A stretch of 34,932 bases of DNA from an uncultured Eggerthellaceae bacterium (GCA_934670115.1 CAKUOV010000025.1:1-34932); one strand, 5' to 3'. Shown: positions 22,723 to 30,631, counted from the first letter of the stretch. A program made the numbers and translations. The notes: generated by a model not told the origin, from the letters alone.

Positions 22723-24039
22723 ATGGAAGAACGCGATTTCGACGTCATCGTCGTGGGCGCAGGCTGCGCCGGCGCGACCGCGGCGTACGTTGCCGCCAAG
22801 CAAGGCAAATCCACGCTGCTTATCGATCGCGGCGAATATGCCGGCGCGAAGAACATGACGGGTGGGCGCATGTACGCCCATGCGCTGAAGGGCGTCATCG
22901 CCAAATACGAGGGCGAGGACTTCGATTGGGAGGCCGACAATCCCTTCGAGCGAAAGATCACCCATGAGCGCCTGTGCATGCTCGATCCCGCTTCCGCCGT
23001 GACGTTCGACCACAGCTCGGATAACCTGCGAAAGCCCACAAGCGATTCCTATTCCGTTCTCGCAACCACGCTCGACCAGTGGCTTTGCGACAAGGCGGAG
23101 GCCGCCGGAGCGGAACTTATCTTCGGCATCCCGGTAGAGGAGCTGGTAAAAGATGGTTCGGGTGCGGTTATCGGCATCAGAGCAGGCGAAGACACCTTTA
23201 CCTGCCATGTTGTAATCCTGGCCGAAGGCCAGAACGCGCTTTTGGCGGAGCGCTTCTTGGGCGTTTCCCGAACGAAAGACAACCAGATGGCCGTCGGCAT
23301 CAAAGAAGTGTTCGAGCTTGACCCCAAAACCATCGAGGATAGGTTCCTTTGCCCCGAGGGCGAGGGCGCCGCCATGCTTTTCGTGGGAGACTGCACGCAC
23401 GGCAACGTCGGCGGCGGTTTCCTTTACACCAACAAGGAGTCGATTTCCCTAGGTTTGGTTGCGACCATCAAGGAACTCTCAGGGTCTGACACCACCATCT
23501 ACCAGGCCTTCGATGATTTCAAGAAGCATCCTGCGGTCGCGCCGATTATTCGAGGCGCGAAGATGGTCGAGCATTCGGGCCATATGGTCGCCGAAGGCGG
23601 ATACAGCTCGATTCCCGAGACGGTTTATCCTGGTTGCCTGATCGTCGGCGATGCGGCAAACCTCTGCATGAACCTTGGCTATCAGGTCCGCGGGCTCGAT
23701 TTCGCAACCGCAACGGGCCAGTTTGCTGCCGAAGCGGCTTGCGCCGCCATTGATGCTGAGGATGTGAGCGCCGTTGGCCTTTCTTCCTACAAGCAAGCGA
23801 TGGATCGCTCCTTTGTCACTCAGGACATGCGCACGTTCAAAGACTGGCCTGAGACCATGGAGCATTGGGAGAGCATGTTTACCGATTACCCCAAGATGAT
23901 AGGTGAGGTTTTTGACTGCTTGTTCGTGGTTGACGGCAAGCCCCAGCAGCATCTGATGAAAAGGCTGATGCCCATAATCAAGAAACGCGGATTGTTGAAG
24001 ACCGCTAAAGAGATCAAGAAGGCGGTGAAGGCGCTATGA
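22723..24039 (+). CDS. fixC: FixC, flavoprotein of the FixABCX complex (ETF-quinone oxidoreductase family)
   Basis: A 438-residue FAD protein that takes electrons from FixAB and passes them through FixX to the quinone pool or a reductase. The ATG at 22723 follows GAGAGGGG; an earlier in-frame codon lacks support. The FAD-binding GxGxxG is in VIVVGAGCAGATAAY (G12, G14, G17). Other family segments are YAGAKNMTGGRMYAHAL, YSVLATTLDQWL, VGIKEVFEL, GGGFLYTNKESISLGLV, HPAVAPIIRGAKMVEHSGH and GDAANLCMNLGYQVRGLDFA. It overlaps fixX by ATGA. It is transcribed opposite to fixAB, so the four-subunit complex is encoded by two operons kept in step by matching dyad promoters. Confidence 0.95.
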   Translation: MEERDFDVIVVGAGCAGATAAYVAAKQGKSTLLIDRGEYAGAKNMTGGRMYAHALKGVIAKYEGEDFDWEADNPFERKITHERLCMLDPASAVTFDHSSDNLRKPTSDSYSVLATTLDQWLCDKAEAAGAELIFGIPVEELVKDGSGAVIGIRAGEDTFTCHVVILAEGQNALLAERFLGVSRTKDNQMAVGIKEVFELDPKTIEDRFLCPEGEGAAMLFVGDCTHGNVGGGFLYTNKESISLGLVATIKELSGSDTTIYQAFDDFKKHPAVAPIIRGAKMVEHSGHMVAEGGYSSIPETVYPGCLIVGDAANLCMNLGYQVRGLDFATATGQFAAEAACAAIDAEDVSAVGLSSYKQAMDRSFVTQDMRTFKDWPETMEHWESMFTDYPKMIGEVFDCLFVVDGKPQQHLMKRLMPIIKKRGLLKTAKEIKKAVKAL

Positions 24040-24350
24040 TGAAGAAGCTAAGACCCATCACTTGTCGCGTCGATGAGCTGATTTCCGTTGACAAGTTTTC
24101 CGTCGATGAGGAAAACGCACATATTGAGTTGGCCTGCGAGAGTCTGTCCGAACTCGATTCCGTTGAATTCGGAAAGCTTGTACGCGTTTGTCCCGCGGGC
24201 CTTTACCGCGAAGACGAGAACGGCGAGCGCACCTTCGATTACGCCGGCTGCCTTGAGTGCGGCACCTGCCGCATCGCTTGCGGCGACACGATTGTGAAGA
24301 AATGGAATCAGCCGGCTGCCTTCTGCGGCGTTTCCTACCGCTTCGGTTGA
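24036..24350 (+). CDS. fixX: FixX, ferredoxin-like 4Fe-4S protein
   Basis: A 104-residue ferredoxin-like subunit of FixABCX. The cysteine set is C52 in RVCPAGLY and C72, C75 and C78 in CLECGTCRIAC (with an extra C82), enough for one 4Fe-4S cluster. The order CPAGLY, then FDYAGCLECGTCRI, matches E. coli FixX as I remember it, and the N-terminal VDKFSVDEENAHI matches its FNVDEEHPHI segment. The start overlaps the fixC stop (ATGA). It carries electrons between FixC and the acceptor. A small cysteine-rich frame follows 34 bases later, then a terminator. Confidence 0.94.
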   Translation: MMKKLRPITCRVDELISVDKFSVDEENAHIELACESLSELDSVEFGKLVRVCPAGLYREDENGERTFDYAGCLECGTCRIACGDTIVKKWNQPAAFCGVSYRFG

Positions 24351-24384
24351 TTTATTTGATTGCGATTGGTTCTTTAGGCGGTGA

Positions 24385-24579
24385 ATGGAAATGCCGAAAT
24401 GCGCGGCGGCTTCTCGAAATGGTCTAGATGCCGAGATTCGGGACCACAATCTTGTTATGAGCTTGCGTGATGCGCATGGCAAGCTGTGCTACCGCTGTAC
24501 CGGCTGTAATCGCTGCACGTTCGGCGTCGATTTCAACAAGCGTCGTGCCGCTGTTGCGGCGCGCAAAGATAAGCATTGA
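24385..24579 (+). CDS. Small four-cysteine protein downstream of fixX
   Basis: A 64-residue frame with AGGCGG just before its ATG, 34 bases after fixX and ahead of a terminator hairpin. The core is CYRCTGCNRC, four cysteines at positions 35, 38, 41 and 44 in a CX2CX2CX2C pattern, followed by a basic tail (NKRRAAVAARKDKH). That spacing could hold an iron-sulfur cluster or zinc. It is not a complete ferredoxin because the distal CP ligand is missing. I do not recognise the family. The cysteine pattern, ribosome binding site and operon position are why I list it; it could still be chance coding. Confidence 0.45.
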   Translation: MEMPKCAAASRNGLDAEIRDHNLVMSLRDAHGKLCYRCTGCNRCTFGVDFNKRRAAVAARKDKH

Positions 24580-24659
24580 CTTATTCGTTTTCAAAAAACT
24601 TTTCAGTGCTTCGATGACTTCCCCTTCCCCTTCTTCTCATCGAAGCTCCCCTTTTAGAG

Positions 24660-24702
24660 GCGAGCCTGCTGCATCAAGATCGTGCAGGCTCGCTTTATGT
24701 TT
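24660..24702 (+). terminator. Terminator of the fixCX operon
   Basis: Perfect 10-bp arms GCGAGCCTGC (24660-24669) and GCAGGCTCGC (24684-24693), 14-base loop, then TTTATGTTT. It closes the fixC-fixX-small protein unit. Confidence 0.7.
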
Positions 24703-25419
24703 GCGCGCCTTCCCCGAAAGCTTGCGAGCTCTTCCCGATGCCAGGGCAGTGCTGCAAAAAGACAAGGGTTGTCTTCTATAAGCGCTGCCGATATTTTAAG
24801 CGTTGAGCATTCGCGCATCGCAAGGTTAACCAGACATAGGCCATGCCGTAAAGGATTGGGGTATTCGACTGAAGATGCCGCCTGAAACGCTGGTTTTGCC
24901 ATTGCTTCAAGCGAGTTTTCTGCGGCGCCGGGAAAAAGGGATGCCGCATAGGGGGCTTGATCGTTCTTAGCACTTTGGATAGGTGGCTCTAGATGGCTGC
25001 TTGCAAGCTTTTTCATCTTCCAGGTGGCGAGGGGCATATTGCCTGATAAGTTGCAGGTGGATGCGTGACATGCCTCGAAAACCTTAAAGCCTATGGAGAC
25101 TCTGTTGCCCGGCGGCTTGCCCACATGGGTGTTTTTGCCGAGAAACATCCGGCATCGGAAACAAACAACGGTATTTGTCGCAATGGAGCCATTGGTTTAT
25201 TGCCGACAAAGGAGGCTGGGCTGATATTATCCCTCCTTTGCGCCGTGATTGCCGCGCTCCCCTATCGCTCTAAGGAAAGTGATATAGGCATCGTTCTGTT
25301 TCATTTGATTTTCTTCTTTCTAACACTCTAGGATCATGCGGGTCCCGATGGCGGTTCCACTGTGGCGCTCTCAAGCCCCCTCTGATATGATTGCCCTGCC
25401 AATCATAGATTTGTCCAGG
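24703..25419. other. Gene-free stretch between fixX operon and transposase remnant
   Basis: Short frames occur on both strands but none has a ribosome binding site with a recognisable product. A perfect inverted repeat, CAAAGGAGG (25207-25215) and CCTCCTTTG (25232-25240), is the only clear structure. The region separates the cai/fix-like cluster from the accessory region and probably contains decayed DNA. Confidence 0.5.
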
Positions 25420-25640
25420 TGTCAGGAGACCTACAAGGCCGATTTGGCCGACCCCGTCCACCTCGACGCCATGGAGATGGCCAACAACCTGAGCTCATGG
25501 CTCAAGCGTTACCTGTGGCGCTTCACCGGCATGGGCCCCGCGAACCTGCAGTCGTATCTGAACTGGTTCGTCTACCTGTTCCGCGTGCGCCAGGCGGAGG
25601 ACAGATGGCCGAAAACCACAAGGGCGGTCCGCAATTTGCG
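25420..25640 (+). pseudogene. C-terminal remnant of a transposase
   Basis: The translated segment MEMANNLSSWLKRYLWRFTG, then LQSYLNWFVYLFRV and EDRWPKTTRAVRNL, resembles the end of IS1595-like or related DDE transposases, where a helix-rich tail with LQxYLNWFVY follows the catalytic domain. The catalytic residues and the N-terminal two-thirds are absent, and upstream sequence in the frame is unrelated. The frame stays open to 26094, but the part beyond about 25640 shows no transposase similarity, so the long frame is probably accidental. The family assignment is from memory and uncertain. Confidence 0.45.
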
Positions 25641-26127
25641 CCAACCCACGTTTAACCTGCTCGTATCCAACAATCTTGTCGAATGCACTCATCTTCTTAC
25701 CTCCTTGATTACTTGCAATGGAAGGCTTAGAAGGCTACCAGAGTCGCGGCGGAGCATCCAACGGACGTCCGTCCTTATTTCAGCGCCAACAACGGCCTTG
25801 CAAAATGGAAGCTGGCAGGTCGCGATCGCGTCAGCGCACCTCAAGCATGAGATCGACTTCGTCGAATGCGCCAACCTGTTGAGTTTCCTTAGAGTTGACC
25901 AAGAGACGCAAGGGCTGCGCGAGTTCCACGACGGGTTCTACTCGAAAGAATACTATCCCAATGGGATTTGGAGCAAACCTCAGCGCGAAGGGAATCGTTT
26001 GAATCGGGCTATCTGGCGACATAGGTTTGTCGTCCATGTACGAAACATACCCCAGACGACAAGAAGCTTGAAGCGTACCATTCGCGATATGTAATAGTTT
26101 ATGGCTAAGACTGGAAAAGAGAAGATT
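25641..26127. other. Stretch without a recognised gene upstream of rtcB
   Basis: Open frames exist on both strands, including a plus-strand continuation of the transposase remnant and a minus-strand frame with an ATG at about 26040, but neither has a clear ribosome binding site or a family I recognise. Probably decayed DNA left by the transposon insertion. Confidence 0.4.
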
Positions 26128-27333
26128 ATGTTCACAATCGAGGGAACGCATGGCACGGCGGCGTGCTACGCGACGAACATAGAGGAAGAATGCGTCGAGC
26201 AGATCCACACGATGCTCGGCATGCCCTTCGCGGAGGGCGCCAATACCGCCATCATGCCCGATGCACATTACGGCATTGGCTGCACCATCGGCACGACGAT
26301 GCGGGTCGCGGATGCGGTGGTGCCCAACCTCGTTGGCGTGGACATCGGCTGCGGCATGCTCACGGCCGATTTGGGCATGAAGCCCATCGACCTGCCCGCC
26401 TTCGATCAGGCGTGCCACGAGATTCCCTCGGGCACCCGCGTCTGGGACGGTCACAAAGAGCAATTTGATTTTGAGGAGCTGCACTGCTATCGCGAGCTTA
26501 AGGACGTCAGGCGCCTCAAGCGCTCGCTGGGAACGCTTGGCGATGGCAACCATTTCATCGAGATCGATGTGGCATCGAACGGCATGAAGCGCCTGGTCAT
26601 CCATTCCGGGTCGCGCAACCTGGGGCTGCAGGTGGCGACCTACTACCAGAAGCTCGCCGTCGATTTGCACAGCGGCAAGGGGGAATTCTTCGAGCGCAAG
26701 CAAGAGCTCATCGATTCGTACAAAGCGGCCGGGCGCCGCGACGAGATCCAGGCGGCGCTGAAGGAGCTCGCAGCGCAATACAGGTGCGCCGAGCCTGATG
26801 CGCCCGCCGACCTGTGCTGGCTTTACGGCCAATACATGGACGACTACCTGCACGACGTGGACGTTTGCCAGCGCTTTGCCGTCCGCAACCGCGAGCGCAT
26901 GATGATTGAGATACTGGCGAGAACGGGCCTTGACGCATCGTCGGAGTTCCACACCGTCCACAACTACATCGACGTGGGCGAGATGGTGCTGCGCAAGGGC
27001 GCCATCGCCGCGCACACGGGAGAAACCGTGCTTATCCCGCTGAACATGCGCGACGGCTCCATCATCGCGAAGGGCCGCGGCAACGAGGTGTGGAACAACT
27101 CGGCGCCCCATGGGGCCGGTCGCGTCATGTCGCGCAGCGATGCAAGGGAGACGCTCAGGATGAAGGACTACAAAGCTGCCATGGAGGGCATCTACTCGAC
27201 CTCGGTGGACGAGCGCACCATCGACGAGGCGCCGAGCGCCTACAAGCCCATCGAGGATATCATCGGCCCCATCGCCGAGTCGGTGGACATCATCGACGTC
27301 ATGAAGCCGATTTACAACTTCAAGGCGTCATAA
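26128..27333 (+). CDS. rtcB: RtcB-family RNA ligase
   Basis: A 401-residue GTP- and Mn-dependent ligase that joins RNA 2',3'-cyclic phosphate or 3'-phosphate ends to 5'-OH ends, used in RNA repair. I prefer ATG 26128 (MFTIEGTHGTAACYATNIEE) with GGAAAAGAGAAG upstream; an ATG at 26101 lacks a ribosome binding site. Metal and guanylate-site motifs are MPDAHYGIGCTIGTTM, VGVDIGCGM (metal-binding Cys), GTLGDGNHFIEI (His), VIHSGSRNLG (His) and NNSAPHGAGRVMSR (His that takes GMP). It is complete. Its last 55 residues recur, with three changes, as a fragment at 32255-32422. No archease or RtcA/RtcR gene is adjacent. It sits just upstream of fic. Confidence 0.95.
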   Translation: MFTIEGTHGTAACYATNIEEECVEQIHTMLGMPFAEGANTAIMPDAHYGIGCTIGTTMRVADAVVPNLVGVDIGCGMLTADLGMKPIDLPAFDQACHEIPSGTRVWDGHKEQFDFEELHCYRELKDVRRLKRSLGTLGDGNHFIEIDVASNGMKRLVIHSGSRNLGLQVATYYQKLAVDLHSGKGEFFERKQELIDSYKAAGRRDEIQAALKELAAQYRCAEPDAPADLCWLYGQYMDDYLHDVDVCQRFAVRNRERMMIEILARTGLDASSEFHTVHNYIDVGEMVLRKGAIAAHTGETVLIPLNMRDGSIIAKGRGNEVWNNSAPHGAGRVMSRSDARETLRMKDYKAAMEGIYSTSVDERTIDEAPSAYKPIEDIIGPIAESVDIIDVMKPIYNFKAS

Positions 27334-27366
27334 ATATAAACTTCGAGCATTGGAAAATGAAGAAAC

Positions 27367-27427
27367 TTGCCGATATCGGCAATAAACAACGTCATTTGCT
27401 ATAATGATTCCGTCAGTTTTTGCCGAT
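27367..27427 (+). promoter_or_regulatory. fic promoter with TTGCCGAT palindrome operator
   Basis: The perfect 16-base palindrome TTGCCGATATCGGCAA (27367-27382) overlaps the expected -35 region of a promoter with a TATAAT -10 at 27400-27405. A third half-site, TTGCCGATA, recurs at 27419-27427 just before the gene. Flanking sites on both sides of the -10 suggest repression, plausibly by the Fic protein's own HTH domain. Confidence 0.6.
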
Positions 27428-27443
27428 ACGGGGGTGCAGTCCT

Positions 27444-28343
27444 ATGGAGCTTCTTTCCGTAGCCGAGATAGCCGAAATCTGGGGCGTCTCCGAGAGGAGC
27501 GTGCGGAACTACTGCGCCCAGGGCCGTGTGCCCGGCGCCTTCCTCACGGGGAAGACCTGGAACATACCCGCGAACGCGGCAAAGCCCGCCCGCTCGAACG
27601 CAAGGGGGCAAGCGGACAGCCCCCTGCTCTCGCGCCTTCGTGAGGAGAAGGCGTCCAGGACAAAGGGCGGCATCTACCACAAAATCCAGATCGAGCTCAC
27701 CTACAACTCAAACCGCATCGAGGGAAGCAGGCTGTCGCTCGACCAGACCAGGCTCATCTTCGAGACTGCAACCATCGGAGTTGGCAACGAGCCTGTACGA
27801 ATTGACGACATCCTGGAGACCCAGAACCACTTCCGCGCCATCGACTACGTCATCGACCATGCGCAACAACCCTTATCCGAGGGGATGATAAAGGAACTGC
27901 ATCGCATCTTGAAGGCGGGCACAACCGACTCAGCCAAGGACTGGTTCGCCGTTGGCGACTACAAGCGCCTTCCCAACGAGGTGGCAGGACGCAAGACAAC
28001 GCTGCCCGAAGACGTCGGGCGGGAGCTAAGCGCCCTCCTGGAGGCGTACGATTCCTGCAAAAAACACTCCTTTGTCGACATCCTCGGCTTTCACGTGGCC
28101 TTCGAGCGCATCCATCCCTTCCAGGACGGGAACGGCCGCGTGGGCAGGCTCGTCATGTTCAAGGAATGCCTCGCCAGCTGCGTAGTGCCATTCGTCATCG
28201 CCGACGACATGAAGGTCTTCTACTACCGCGGGCTCTCAGAATGGGATTACGAGCGGGGGTTCCTCACGGACACCTGCCTGGCTGCGCAGGATCGGTTCAA
28301 GGCGATGCTCGACTACTTTCGGATTCCGTACGACCTAGAGTAA
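27444..28343 (+). CDS. Fic-family protein with N-terminal HTH and built-in inhibitory helix
   Basis: A 299-residue protein of the Fic/DOC fold that transfers AMP (or another nucleotide) onto target proteins. Residues 1-45 are an excisionase/MerR-like helix-turn-helix (LLSVAEIAEIWGVSERSVRNYCAQGRVPGA). Residues 89-94, SNRIEG, match the (S/T)xxxE(G/N) inhibitory motif located ahead of the Fic core, so activity should be self-restrained. The core motif HPFQDGNGRVGR (from H224) has the catalytic His and all consensus residues, so the enzyme should be competent. The HTH and the palindromes in the promoter suggest autorepression. ATG 27444 has GGGGGTG upstream. Targets are unknown. Confidence 0.92.
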   Translation: MELLSVAEIAEIWGVSERSVRNYCAQGRVPGAFLTGKTWNIPANAAKPARSNARGQADSPLLSRLREEKASRTKGGIYHKIQIELTYNSNRIEGSRLSLDQTRLIFETATIGVGNEPVRIDDILETQNHFRAIDYVIDHAQQPLSEGMIKELHRILKAGTTDSAKDWFAVGDYKRLPNEVAGRKTTLPEDVGRELSALLEAYDSCKKHSFVDILGFHVAFERIHPFQDGNGRVGRLVMFKECLASCVVPFVIADDMKVFYYRGLSEWDYERGFLTDTCLAAQDRFKAMLDYFRIPYDLE

Positions 28344-28740
28344 TCTGTAGCCAGGCTGCAAAATTCGCTCATTAAATCCTTTCAAGATGCATCGGAAGGA
28401 TCACTGCCCCTCGTCTCCGCCGCCACCCCAAACATAGAAATCAAGTTCAAGGGACGACAGAGTTTCAGAGGTGCCTAAAGCACTGAGAACAACCTCGTCC
28501 TTACAAAGAATTCTTATGGCATCCTGAAAGAGCTGATACTCCTCAGATATATCACCATGTTCCCGCTGAAGCACCAAGCCCAATGCGCCCTAGATTCGAA
28601 TCAGGTGGCCTAGAAACCGAGTAGGCAGAACCCTCCAGCCCGTCCGGATGAGTCCGAAATCCAACCCGGACGGACCAGCGGAGCCATGCCCCAAATTCAG
28701 CCGAACGAGGCAATCGATTGAGATCTACCTGGGAAAAACG
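28344..28740. other. Gene-poor stretch downstream of fic
   Basis: A minus-strand open frame (28401-28589) encodes a 60-residue acidic segment ending LELDFYVWGGGGDEGQ, but it has only a TTG start and no ribosome binding site; it may be the end of a lost gene. A hairpin of 8-bp arms CCGTCCGG / CCGGACGG lies at 28640-28673. Nothing else is recognised. Confidence 0.4.
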
Positions 28741-28768
28741 CAGGACGGGCGCGCAAGCGCCCGTCCTG
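28741..28768 (-). terminator. Strong intrinsic terminator for the 28866 gene
   Basis: A perfect 12-bp GC-rich stem, CAGGACGGGCGC (28741-28752) and GCGCCCGTCCTG (28757-28768), with a four-base loop. On the minus strand it is followed by CGTTTTTCCC. It terminates the unit that ends with the small gene at 28866. Confidence 0.85.
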
Positions 28769-28865
28769 CTAACAACGAAAACCAGCCTCAACAAGAAAAA
28801 CGATTCTTTGGTTGGTAATAAACAAACATCGTTGCTACTCTGTGCCAACCGTTTCTCTTACAATC

Positions 28866-29081
28866 TTACTCTGACCAGTTGATCTGCAGATGGAGCATCC
28901 CTCTCATGAAGCGCGCACTGCTCCTGTATGAGTCGCTCTTACAGCCAGTAACAACATCTATGGAGCGGTACAAGAACCCTATGCTCTCAAAATAAAAGTC
29001 CTTACCGTGCTTTAACTGCATAGAAGCATCACAAAGCTCAGGTTCATCCAACATTTCACTCGCTGTCATATCTCCAACCAT
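28866..29081 (-). CDS. Small hypothetical protein, second gene of an AT-rich module
   Basis: A 71-residue protein (MVGDMTASEMLDEPELCDAS, ending LHLQINWSE). AGGAAGGA lies about ten bases before the ATG at 29081, and a strong terminator follows 98 bases after the stop, both supporting a real gene. It has no signal peptide or membrane helix and two cysteines. It starts 69 bases after the 239-residue gene at 29151-29870 and reads the same way, so they are probably one transcript. I do not recognise the family. Confidence 0.55.
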   Translation of the reverse strand: MVGDMTASEMLDEPELCDASMQLKHGKDFYFESIGFLYRSIDVVTGCKSDSYRSSARFMRGMLHLQINWSE

Positions 29082-29150
29082 CAAAAATGGTTCCTTCCTG
29101 GTCTAATATTGAGAGTGATGAGTTCTTCTTTAGCGCAGCAGCAAGCAAAG

Positions 29151-29870
29151 TTATTTCAGACCAAGTAGATTCCAGTTCGCATTTTTACGGAAAACGCCGT
29201 TTTCCCACGAACCAACAACAACGCTGTCGTTCGCATTTTCTACATCGCCGGTAAATGGGTATCCCTCGCCAAGGCACTCATACATTCCGTCACCAAGGAA
29301 TCTGAAAAGATGCGGCTTTTCCTCAAATTCAATCCCTTTGTTGACACGATTGTAGCAGTAGTCCGAGGGAATAATACTACTGCTGTTAGTTTTGAACCGA
29401 GCACTAAGCAACTCATAAAGCTCTTTCAAACTAATCTCGTAATGAGCACCATACTCGGAAATAATCTCCGCTACAACCATTCGCATTTGCTCATCAATCG
29501 TCATTTTCCCAAAACCTCGCTTTCTTTCAAAAACAATATACTTCTCTTCAAGGTTTACCTCTACCACAGAGTAATTGACGCTGAGCCAACTGAGCGCGAT
29601 GGAATGGCTTGTCGTATTCGCCCAAAAAGCACGATGCGTAACAGCAGACTCGGGTAGCTTGAACTTTAATATATCTTCGATTTCGGTAAAAAGAAGTTTG
29701 ATTCGTGGCAAATTGCTTTGATAGAGATAATCAGAGAGGAAGCGATATTTTTTGCTTCCAGTTGGCAACTCTGTATCATTGGCTTGTGCGTTATTGCTGA
29801 GCCATTCTACTTTTTCTTCCAATTTTACAATTCGGTTTAACATATCGAGTATGATTTTATCGTAATCCAT
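29151..29870 (-). CDS. Hypothetical two-domain protein in AT-rich DNA
   Basis: A 239-residue cytosolic protein with a strong AGGAGG before its ATG. Residues 5-30 form a short coiled coil (ILDMLNRIVKLEEKVEWL). Residues 40-115 (KYRFLSDYLYQSNLPRIKLLFTEIEDILKFKLPESAVTHRAFWANT...) have the look of a small domain common in uncharacterised proteins, with the pattern IExIL..LPxSA..HRxFWAN (DUF7662-like, from memory). Residues 125-215 form a second domain containing IIPSDYCYNRVNKG and FRFLGDGMYECLGEGYPF (DUF7225-like, from memory). It lies in DNA clearly richer in A+T than the core genes, which suggests horizontal origin. Such domains occur beside restriction and defence genes, but no function can be given. 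Confidence 0.75.
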   Translation of the reverse strand: MDYDKIILDMLNRIVKLEEKVEWLSNNAQANDTELPTGSKKYRFLSDYLYQSNLPRIKLLFTEIEDILKFKLPESAVTHRAFWANTTSHSIALSWLSVNYSVVEVNLEEKYIVFERKRGFGKMTIDEQMRMVVAEIISEYGAHYEISLKELYELLSARFKTNSSSIIPSDYCYNRVNKGIEFEEKPHLFRFLGDGMYECLGEGYPFTGDVENANDSVVVGSWENGVFRKNANWNLLGLK

Positions 29871-30283
29871 GTTTGTTCCTCCTCTTTACCGTTGTTTATA
29901 AAATACTGTTTTATCCTTTTAGTGTCAATATGTTTTGTAATATTTTGAAACTTTTCATGACCTACAAAAAATATACTCTTATTAACCTTTTCGTATTAGA
30001 GAACTAAAAAATAACTTCTCGATCAATTGGGGGAGGTAGGATGATTTCTGCAATATCCAGCAGCCTCTGCATCGAAATACCTATCTATTGGCTTTATTGC
30101 TTTGTGGGGTATTTTGCACGACCGCAAATATACGCACTTCCCAGCAAACCGTATACACTATGCAGCGATTCACTGTTTCACAAAGAAATACATGAGAGCA
30201 ATAACCATTTCACCCTTTTCGTTATCCCTGCTTTACAAAACAGAAAATAAGCTATTTTCAACCCTTCGCCGCACAATAAACAA
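29871..30283. other. AT-rich gap upstream of the 29151 gene, no gene recognised
   Basis: Low-GC DNA with two short plus-strand frames (30041-30250 and 30102-30365) that overlap each other and show no recognisable composition or motif. GGGGGAGG at about 30028-30035 precedes the ATG at 30041, so a small unknown peptide of 69 residues cannot be ruled out. Confidence 0.35.
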
Positions 30284-30311
30284 GAGGTACCCAACCAACG
30301 TTGAGCACCTC
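30284..30311. terminator. Probable bidirectional terminator hairpin
   Basis: Stem from GAGGT (30284-30288) to ACCTC (30307-30311) continuing through CAAC / GTTG with two mismatches and a CAAC loop, flanked by A-rich sequence on the left and TGTTTTG on the right. It lies downstream of the broken small gene on the minus strand. Confidence 0.5.
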
Positions 30312-30447
30312 CTGTTTTGTCATCAAATCCCGCTTAGCAAATGCCGACTTTGTAGCTTTCTCTAATTACTGCCTTATCGGCACACGGCTAAGCGCCTTCT
30401 TTTTATCGCAGTCAAACCCCTTGGAAACTCCCTAAACGAAACCTCAA

Positions 30448-30631
30448 TCAAGCCTGGAATCGACGGAGGTCAATGCCCATCGCCTCGGCCTTTCGGCAGG
30501 AGTTCGTATCCACTCATTCGATCCACATCCCACACATCAACAATAGCAGCAGGCGAACCATTGAATGCAGCGGTACCGTATTCGTCTTTCAAGTAATCAC
30601 GAAGCCTATCAGCGTCTACTCGAATCTCCAT
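30448..30631 (-). pseudogene. Small hypothetical gene (about 60 aa) with a one-base frameshift
   Basis: From ATG 30631 (GAAAGGA upstream) the frame reads MEIRVDADRLRDYLKDEYGT, then AAFNGSPAAIVDVWDVDRMS and GYELLPKG before drifting to a stop at about 30472. Shifting by one base at the PKG codons gives KAEAMGIDLRRFQA and a stop at 30448. That is the expected C-terminus of a small protein type I recall from Coriobacteria (pattern xYELxxKAExxGIDLRRF). Total length is 61 codons plus one base. The bases around the frameshift (30488-30511) are identical to 24 bases inside the hydrolase gene at 12859-12882. Family function is unknown. Confidence 0.6.

Noticed and set aside
24654..25148. A 164-codon minus-strand open frame after fixX
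   Set aside because: It runs through the fixCX terminator, lacks a ribosome binding site and resembles no family.
25640..26094. Extension of the transposase-like frame to 252 codons
   Set aside because: Similarity to transposase ends near 25640; the rest shows no motif and the frame is probably open by chance.
25831..27111. A 426-codon minus-strand open frame opposite rtcB
   Set aside because: Most of it is antisense to the well-supported rtcB gene, and the composition is that of a shadow frame.
28640..28673. Hammerhead-ribozyme-like core (GGATGAGTCCGAAATCC within paired CCGTCCGG/CCGGACGG)
   Set aside because: The conserved CUGAUGA core has a wrong base, and stem II cannot form from the few bases between the core parts, so only the outer hairpin is real.
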